A stretch of DNA of 64,000 nt from Gyrodactylus bullatarudis. Taxonomy: Eukaryota; Platyhelminthes; Monogenea; Gyrodactylidea; Gyrodactylidae. This document shows positions 56,801-64,000 of the stretch, piece by piece. The translations under genes and the position numbers were made by a program. How positions within the stretch are numbered: position 1 is the first letter of the stretch; the number at the start of each line of letters is the position of its first letter. Below the pieces are notes generated by a model. The model saw only the letters and a program-made list of their open reading frames with translations, was not told where the DNA came from and ran no database searches. The stretch lies in NCBI GenBank assembly GCA_012064415.1, contig SSNU01000675.1:62001-126000 (forward strand), read 5' to 3'.

Positions 56801-59800
56801 CAGTGTGCATCCAGTTTTTCATAATTCGATTTTGAATTTCTTTATTCCTCGAAAGAACCCTGAGGGCTTTTGGATATTTAAAAAATATTTTCTCCCAAGG
56901 TTTCACTGATTCTCCAAAAAAAACTGGTCCCCAGCATAAAGATGGTAATGTAAACTACGATGTCTTTCGGGAGATAGCCCAAGTTAGCGCAGATGCCAGC
57001 AAATCATCCTCAGACGGTGTCATGATTGATTTCTCCGACCCTCTCGATAGTAGCAAATCTATAGCCTGTATTAATCCAATCCAGCCATCAGTTGACCAGA
57101 CATCTGTTGATAATGTTGCTTTCAAGTCGATGCGTTCAGTTACACATCCACCGAGCAAAGCAGATCGTGATAACTCCCTCTTTCAAGAATTAGACTTTCT
57201 TGGCAGGAATATCTTCAAAAATTCACAGTAAATTCAAATTCTTTAACTGTCCATTTATCATACGTACTTGGTTGCTGTTTTATTATTATATTCTCGTAAT
57301 AACTGCAATGATGAAAAACCTTGCTAAATTTGAATGGCTGTCGTCGAATAGTCATATATTAGTCATTAGATTTCATCTGATTTATTTCTTGATCAGCTCC
57401 TCTACAAGGTTGACCAATAACATTTCAAGATGTATTAACCAATGAAATTCTCACGATTATTTGAACAGTGTTTAATAGGCTAGGGTGAAATATTTTTCCT
57501 CCAAACAACTCAAGAGAGTACTTTTCTGATAAAACTTAGTACTCGGATCATGTCTTGCATATTTTTAAAGCTTGAAAGTCATTCTCTATTATGGAATTTA
57601 TCCCACAATATCCCACGGACATGATAAAACAATGAAATCTTCCATAAAACCCCCCTCTTGATGATAAGATTACTATTTTTGAAGATAAAACTTGAGAAAT
57701 CCATTAAATGGCCAAGATATTCCGGAATTTAGTGATTGCGCAGTGAAATTTCGTTGAAAATTGAGCAGCGATTTGAAAGATTCTGCACTGAATCAAATAA
57801 TGGTGGAGATGCTTCAATACAAAATAATGCTTAGAATTGATATTAGAAAAATTGATATTAATATGACGTTTAAAATTTCGGCATTCCCCTTGAAAGAGAT
57901 TTTTGTAAAAATCATAAATTCAAATCGAGAATAGTTGTAGCAGAGAACTGATTCAATAATCAATTCGTAACCCAATTGTACTATTTTGATAATCTCTCTA
58001 ATTATCGTACATGAGAATTTAATCGGTACTCAAATCCAGATTCTGTTCCAAATATTGTATCATGATTTTGGAAGAAAATTCATACAGAGAAGAATTCTTT
58101 GCCGAAATTTATACACGAATATTGATTTTGTTTTTACAAACTGGAAAATATATAATCTCTGTATTCCATTATATGTAAGAGAACTATGGTTATTTCAACT
58201 ACATATTTGCCTTTGAATTTTTACTCCTACAACAAAGAGATTGTTTTCTAAAAACAAACTCCGAAAAAGATTACAGATTAACCCTTAAAGTCCCATAGGG
58301 TTTTTCGCCATCACATGTCATTTTAGCAACTTATTATTTTTCATCTAAGCCTCAGAAAATACTTGCTTTATCACCCATTTGATAGGAATTCTATTAATTC
58401 TATTCTAACTCCTGAAATAAGCAAATATCTTTTATCTATTGATTATCTGAAACGTGCTATAGATACTAGTTCATTAAAGTTGATTTAAAACCTCTACAAA
58501 TATGTAATCGCTTGAACTCTATCTGTTAAACCATTAAAGATAGTTTAGGATCAAAAAATGACCCAATTTCCGATCGATAACTCCTGAAGTAAAAATAATT
58601 GTGTTAAAATATCTATGAATTCGTAATCAGCATATATTAACAAACCATATGAAAGAAAAAAGACTGAGTTCGAATCATTTAAAAAAACTTGGAACTTTAA
58701 GGGTTAAGGAGACAACTATCGATTGAACAATTGTAAAACTCTGAACTGCCCAAACGTCCATTATTTCGCTTTTTGTAGACTTTTCACACTACCACAGGGT
58801 CATTTTTAACTGTTTATGTAAAGATTTTCATTCTTTTGACTTTAATCAGCTGATGAACTGGTTCATTTCTATCTTTCTTTTACTCTTGAAAACTTTTAAA
58901 CTGAATTACATGCATGAAAGAGAAACCTGAGTAGATATTATCGAATTTCATCAGTGGTATATCTGAACAATTTTTCTAATAAGCTGATGAAACTTCAATT
59001 TTTCGCTGAACCTGAAACGAACTACTACCGTATTTACTTTTATTTTGTTGAATCTCCCTTACTAAGTACAGCATCTAAGCCCCTTTTCGACATGGAATCA
59101 TACAAAATGAGCTCCCCTGGTATCTTGATTCCTCATCCTTGATACTTTTCAAACAATTTTGATCTGTTCTGCTTAATGCTTGAATCCATTTTAAACTCAG
59201 CTTTTATTTGATTCGGTCTTGATGGCTAGATTTAATATTTACTTTATGACGCGATTAGGTACTGATTTCTTCCGGCTTCGATGTTTTGGTTTTAGTTTAT
59301 CTTGTTTGACTATGAAGATCCGATTATAATAATTTTAGCTATCTTCCGATTGCTTAAACTTTTTTTAATTTGTAAACAAAATCTTTGTCACAACCTCTCA
59401 CCTTCGTATTTTTAACGAACATTTTTAACTTATCTTTTTATAGTTTATTCGCGATATTATATTGAAATGTATTGTTTGAAATATACAAAAATATATACAA
59501 ATGTACGACCAAAATTCAAATCTGATTTTAAATGAGAAAAAAGTGATTGGATGTGAATACTTTTAATTTTTCGTTTTGAAATTTAATGAAATATTGTAAA
59601 TTTGTCTTTATGAAAATATGAATGAATTTTTGTGCGAGTAAAAAGGATTTCTGATAGAAAAAAAATATTCTCCATCGAATAACTTTTAGTGATTTATATA
59701 GACAAAATTTCTGTTTTATTTTTTTTTAATCACTATAGTAAGGTAGTAAACAACGTTATTGTAAATTAGAATTTTGTATGATACAATATGAACTGTGCAC

Positions 59801-62139
59801 TTTATGTCAAAAATCACCCTTTCCTCTCTGCCCCTTTTTATTAAAATAATAATATAACCTTTGTAGTTACATAGATAAAAAATTACACTATTGTATTCAG
59901 ATTTTTTTTCTCTTTCCAACCATCTAATATATCATATTATTTCAAACTATTCAACTACATATTAGGTTGCGTCAAAAGTAATGAGACTTTTTAGATAAAA
60001 TAATATATTTGAAAATCTTCATAAAAATAACCAAAGTCACCACCAGAATTTATACATTTCTGCCAACGAATAGGAATTTGATCTATCCCATCAGCGTAGA
60101 AATCTTTGCTTTTTGAGTCAAAAAAGTTGATTAGGCCATTTTCTACTTCTCCTTTATTGAGAAATTTTTTCCCATTTAAGAAATGCTGCATAGACCTGAA
60201 TAGATAGTAATCTGATGGCGCTAAGTCAGGACTATAAGGTGGATGCTCAATGACATCAAAAATTTTTGACATCTTTTCCAAGATGTGGTCGAGCGTTGTC
60301 CTGTTGGAAAAAAATCCTGCCGAATCTTGAAAATTTCTCCTTCAATTTGGCAACCATCTGCTTCAAAGAGTCCAGATATCCATGTGATGTAACTGTCTGA
60401 CCATAATCCATCAGCTCATAGTAGATGATTCCTTTTCTCGTCCAAAATACAGTCAGCATAACCTTCTTGGCATTTAAAATCTAATAAATTTTTTAACTTT
60501 GGGCGAAAAAACATTTCTCGAAAATCCGTTTTTTCCTCTACAAAAAGGGCTTGTCTTACACACAAAACAAACAATGAGTCATAAAACATTTTATATTTAG
60601 AATGTAGAATGTATTTCTAAATGCGGCTATTTTTGAAAATTATTAATACTTTGGAGCTACTTTTAATTTTCGAAAACAACCCTAATGAATTGATGAATTT
60701 TAAAATTTATGATTTTTACCTAAATTTTTGAGTGTCTCTATTTCAATAATTCTAGACTTAAATAAATTTTCCATTTATTCTTCAAGCAGACCAGCTTCCC
60801 CGGATGAATCACTCCTGACTACTTCAACCTCAGATAACAATAATTCAGGAACAGACTTTGATCAGATATCAATCACATTGAATGATATATGTCCAAAAGG
60901 AAGAAGTAGTCAGAATGACTATCCCTGTTATACCTCAGATGATCATATGATTAAGATTAATCTCAAGAATTTTCAAGTAAAATCACCCATCTCGTGTAGT
61001 AGTCATGTGGATATTTGGCTAGTTTTTTTTACTAATCAATCCACCGATATAATCGAGAATATATCTCTCGACTTTGAAATGAATGTAAGTCTCATTTTGT
61101 ACTTTTCCGATCTATTTTGCCAATTTCTCATTTAAATTCAGAATTATCGCCTGAAAAAACTTGAAGCATCAGCCAAAACTCTCCAAGGTTTTGTCGAATT
61201 CCTACCTGTCCCAACTATGACCCAGTTATTCTTAATTAATTCCCTTGATAGTATTTCAAAAGTGAGTCTTTTCAATAAAGATAAAAGTTTAAACTGGCCA
61301 ATACTTTAGATTCTAATTCTCCTCTTACTTTGAAATCAACTAAAAGTTCAATTAAATAGAAATTTCATAGACAAGCTCACCAATTTCATTATTGAAAATA
61401 ACAAAAAAAAGTTGCTACTTACTTTGAGCGAATTGAAATTTAGAGAAACGCTTACCAAATCTTAAAAATACCAAAAAGTCTCAAATAGATATCTATACTT
61501 GGATAACATAACCAAGGTTAATAAAACTTACTTTCTCAGATGGGATCAAAGGCCCTCCTTATCTTTTTTGAATAGAATTCCCATTAGAATTTTATTAACC
61601 CTCAAACGGATGAAAGAAGAATAGCGTGATTTCATTGCTCAAATAATTCGTATAAAACTTTTGAATGATCATTACAAACAGGATTATTACACAGAAAAAA
61701 TGGGTCTTGTTTTAATAATAAGTAAAACCTATCTCGAAGAATAGAAAATTCGAGAATTATTGAAAATAGAAATAGAGTTGGGGTCCATTGGACCCCAATT
61801 TCCGGATGAGGGTTAAGAACCGTTTTATATCAATTTTGAGTCTTTTTCTCGATTGGTTTCCTTATCGTCTCAAATAGCGTTAAATGACAAGTTGGCTTTC
61901 AAAACCGACTTCAGATTCGGAATCAGGGTTATTATTATTTTTCTAATTTGGGCGATGAAAAAATAATAGTTTGGCCCATTTAAATGGTTAGTCTAATTTT
62001 GAGTTTTGAACCTTTTTTAAAAATAAATGTCTAATTTTTTTCTCCACAGAAGGCCAATCTCAGTATTCGCATTGCCTACTCTCGAAAGGGTGCACAGGTA
62101 AAAGTTACCAAAGTACAAGAAATTCAGATTTTCGCCTAA
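53880..62139 (+). CDS. GGA: GGA clathrin adaptor (Golgi gamma-ear ARF-binding protein)
   Basis: An ARF-dependent monomeric adaptor sorting cargo from the trans-Golgi network to endosomes. Exons: 53880-53904, 53928-54187, 54218-54818, 54978-55223, 56900-57227, 60790-61084, 61142-61261, 62050-62139; total 1965 nt, 654 aa (family about 610-720). The VHS domain is residues about 3-140, with landmarks DDATNP, RILAHRIQSPSEREAINSLL, KYKFLNEIVKLLSPKFLG and VKEKCAYLLYQW. The GAT domain is about 165-300, opening with LLKSKNPDDLNKANRLIKEL. The hinge is Ser/Asp-rich with possible clathrin-box-like IDLLIED and an ELDFLG segment resembling the family ELMSLG. The gamma-ear (GAE) is about 530-654, with MIKINLKNFQ, VDIWLVFFTN and VPTMTQLFLINSL. 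Introns 1 and 2 are only 23 and 30 nt; the 57-nt intron 6 also precedes a matched phase. Exon 6 can begin at 60787 or 60790 (NAGNAG acceptor). The start is fixed by MNDLEKII aligning with the family N-terminus directly before ATNP. Confidence 0.92.
57476..57870. mobile_element. MITE copy C (TAGGCTAG family), right end diverged
   Basis: It starts TAGGCTAGGGTGAAA and shares 'gataagattactatttttga', 'taaatggccaagatattc' and other blocks with 7394-7800 and 28779-29201. The right inverted repeat is lost or altered. It lies in the GGA intron between exons 5 and 6. Confidence 0.7.
58278..58707. mobile_element. TTAA-flanked MITE, 430 bp
   Basis: TTAA at both ends (58278-58281 and 58704-58707) with terminal repeats CCCTTAAAGTCCCA and an inverted, imperfect 'tggaactttaaggg'. 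Related diverged copies are at 42455 and 44240. No coding capacity. It lies in the GGA intron between exons 5 and 6. Confidence 0.75.
59962..60480 (-). mobile_element. Decayed mariner transposon, 3' half
   Basis: A terminal repeat at 59962-59995 (beginning TTAGGTTGCGTCAAAAG) is followed by minus-strand transposase sequence: MLTVFWTRKGIIYYELMDYG, FFQQDNARPH (second catalytic Asp with the intact motif), then, after a frameshift near 60270, HPPYSPDLAPSDYYLF (third Asp of DD34D) and FYADGIDQIPIRW. The N-terminal DNA-binding half and other terminus are missing. Better motif preservation than 22490-23182 and a different subfamily terminus ('gcgtcaaaag' versus 'gcgagaaaag'). Confidence 0.88.
61595..61816. 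mobile_element. piggyBac-type MITE, 222 bp, TTAA ends
   Basis: TTAA at 61595-61598 and 61813-61816, with terminal repeats CCCTCAAACGGA and inverted TCCGGATGAGGG. The palindrome GGGGTCCATTGGACCCC lies beside the right repeat, in the same place as the palindrome of the 222-bp element at 31977-32198. It lies in the last GGA intron. Confidence 0.8.
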
Positions 62140-63191
62140 AACCAGTATTATTTATCCTCTCAACAGTTTTTTTCCGGCTTTATTATGTGATGTATTGTCC
62201 AAGTTCTTTTTCTTTCATTTCCCTTCAACCATGAACAAGAACGAATAAATAGACAATATTTTCAATAGTTGGGAGAGGAATCTTGGTAGGAGCGTCTCCA
62301 ACTCAAATAATCCTCAAGTCAGAAGAAAAAATCAAACTCTAACGCCGACCCAAAATGAAATTCAAGTATGTATGATGAGTAAAACATTCCACAAATTTTA
62401 TTTACTGTAATTACAAGTACAATATTGTATATGAGAAGACTTTGTTGTTTTGTTATGCCTGTGATGACTCTCTTATTAATTTCAAAGTGATACACACCAA
62501 AAAATAAGAAATAAATTTATTCAGATTTTAACTAAAAGAATTCTTCTTTCTTACAACTGAAAAGAATACTTTTCCTCATTTATTGATTAGCTTGAATCAA
62601 TATCGATTATCCTCATTTTTATTCGAATATCCCTTTACTCTGAAAAGGTTGGAATTTCTTAGCAAATAACTGACAAAGATATGATTACTAATTTTGGTGC
62701 AAAACAGTCAAAAATACATTTGATTACCGAGATATTCAGGAATTTAATCATTACATAGTATGTATGAATTCATTGAAAGTTGAGCGCCAATTATAAAAAT
62801 TTAGGATCATGAAACGGAAATGGACTTAATATGAGGACTTCAAAAGTTAACAGTTATAGTAAATACAAGGTTCTAAAGACAATCAAGATCCTTTTTTTAA
62901 TTTGCAAAAAAACTTGACTCTGAATGCGTACACTAAACTTCTTAAAAAATGAGAGTTAAACCGGACGATAAGGACAATTTTCTCTAGCCAAAACAATCAC
63001 CATGAAATTAGCACCATATAAAATAAAAAATTATCTGGTTTCCTCAAATTTTAGGCTAAAATATTGTTTCATCTGAGATACATGAAGGTTCAAAGACGAG
63101 ACCGTTTTTGTAAACAATTTCATTTTCTAACATTCAACACTCCTGTTGGATGACGTCATCCATATGAGGTCTTTCAACATAAAACTACTAA

Positions 63192-63470
63192 AGACCCCCT
63201 TTTTTTGGAAATCACACATGATGAGATTTGCTTACTCTCCCCCTTTCATTTTGTCATTCAATATGTTTGTGTTTCATCGTTGAAATCTTTCTTGAGGGAT
63301 GGTAATCAATTTCAACGGGGTTCTCAATTATCATTCAGAGACAATCCCACTTTTTGCTCCTAAATCCGAATGAGGAATTTATGTTTATTTACACGGCAGA
63401 TATGTATAATGAAAGGGGGGAGTAAGCAAATCTCATGATGTGTGATTTCCAAAAAAGAGGGGGTCTCTAG
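63192..63470. repeat. Inverted repeat with ~60-bp arms
   Basis: The left arm (63192-63252) and right arm (63410-63470) are inverted: 'tggaaatcacacatgatgag' on the left against 'catgatgtgtgatttcca' on the right, with 'tttgcttactc' against 'gagtaagcaaa'. The spacer is about 157 bp. The outer left sequence recurs at 30190-30420, so this is a dispersed repeat. Confidence 0.7.
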
Positions 63471-63699
63471 TAGTTTTTATGTTCATTTCAAACTCAAATT
63501 TTACCACACCCACTCAATTTTTCTATCCAACTATTTCATAATAGCAATGCTTAATAAGTCAATAATTTAAAATATGAAAACTCTCTTCCTCGTATTTCAA
63601 TTTGTGCTAATTAAAAAAATTAGGCAAGTTTAACTTTTAGAGTTAGTTTAGAACGGTTGGAAGTTGAATAAAAAATCAGCAATCAATGTGGAAAAAGTT

Positions 63700-63705
63700 T
63701 TTATT
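63700..63705 (-). terminator. Poly(A) signal of the right-edge gene
   Basis: AATAAA on the minus strand 55 nt beyond the stop codon at 63760. Confidence 0.5.
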
Positions 63706-63759
63706 GAAATCTTTTTAAAAATAATAAGCCTCTAAATTTTGTACACAATCTCGGTAAAA

Positions 63760-64000
63760 TTACACACAATGTTCCTTTAACAGTACACGAATTGTTGAAA
63801 CCAGATTTGTCTCTGAGGTTTGGCACTTCAGTTTGGAATCTGACTCGATGAAATTTTGAATAGACCTAAGTAGCTTGACGCCATAACTTTTGTATGCGCC
63901 TACGAGATGATGTTGGGCCACGTCCAATATACCAGTGATGATTTCAGCAGAGTAACAGGGATGAAATCTGTTCATCAATCCGCCAATAATGACTGGAAGA
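63760..64000 (-). CDS. C-terminal exon of an unrecognised gene (runs off the window)
   Basis: The minus-strand frame is open from the window edge to a stop at 63760, about 80 codons. It contains LPVIIGGLMNRFHP, CYSAEIITGILDVAQHHLVG and YGVKLLRSIQNFIES, which reads like helical repeat or coiled protein sequence rather than chance. No transmembrane stretch is convincing and I cannot name the family. The AATAAA at 63700-63705 supports the stop as a genuine gene end. The gene converges on GGA. Confidence 0.55.
   Translation of the reverse strand, partial: LPVIIGGLMNRFHPCYSAEIITGILDVAQHHLVGAYKSYGVKLLRSIQNFIESDSKLKCQTSETNLVSTIRVLLKEHCV

Larger units (their letters stand above)
62140..63759. other. 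Convergent intergenic region
   Basis: The GGA poly(A) signal AATAAA is at 62244-62249. A weak relative of the TAGGCTAG MITE ('accgagatattcaggaatt') is at about 62640-62840, and an inverted repeat is at 63192-63470. The poly(A) signal of the minus-strand gene is at 63700-63705. No other gene is supported. Confidence 0.5.

Noticed and set aside
58954..59142. 62-codon frame between GGA exons 5 and 6 as an extra hinge exon
   Set aside because: No donor at its end, and the flanking GGA exons already join in phase without it.

Overview
The window is nuclear DNA from an animal, most likely an AT-rich invertebrate. Its genes are multi-exon metazoan families (Rho kinase, EML, GGA, TXNDC17, an MFS transporter) with GT-AG introns, and its introns are packed with mariner, Penelope-like, LINE and short inverted-repeat elements. 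The species cannot be named from sequence alone; a copepod-like arthropod is only a guess.

Layout, left to right: an unrecognised acidic single-exon gene (+, 30-698); a repeat-filled gap with a 5'-truncated LINE; a nine-exon Rho-associated kinase, ROCK (-, 20803 to 5133, 1261 aa); a TXNDC17-like thioredoxin (+, 21483-21944, first exon unresolved); a ten-exon 12-TM MFS transporter resembling the MFSD4/NaGLT1 group (-, 37515 to 22127, 934 aa); an 18-exon EML microtubule-binding protein (+, 37672-53251, 913 aa); an eight-exon GGA clathrin adaptor (+, 53880-62139, 654 aa); and the C-terminal exon of an unrecognised gene (-, 63760 to the edge). I assembled exons by hand from splice sites and reading phase. 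For ROCK, MFS, EML and GGA all phases close and the total is a multiple of three.

The most unusual observations are four. (1) Five introns of 23-35 nt lie in three genes whose other introns can exceed 5 kb. (2) Two nearly identical intronless 51-codon genes, each with its own TATA box and poly(A) signal, sit antisense inside neighbouring introns of the MFS gene. (3) The transporter carries a ~345-residue Ser/Thr/Asn-rich insert with about 20 N-glycosylation sequons and a furin-like site in the loop between TM5 and TM6. (4) A well-formed hammerhead ribozyme motif lies in a Penelope-type terminal sequence inside an EML intron.

The genes are ordinary housekeeping or cytoskeletal/trafficking genes with no obvious shared pathway. 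ROCK and TXNDC17 are divergent, TXNDC17 and MFS converge with 3' ends almost touching, and MFS and EML start codons are only 156 bp apart head-to-head. No tRNA, rRNA or CRISPR array was seen.
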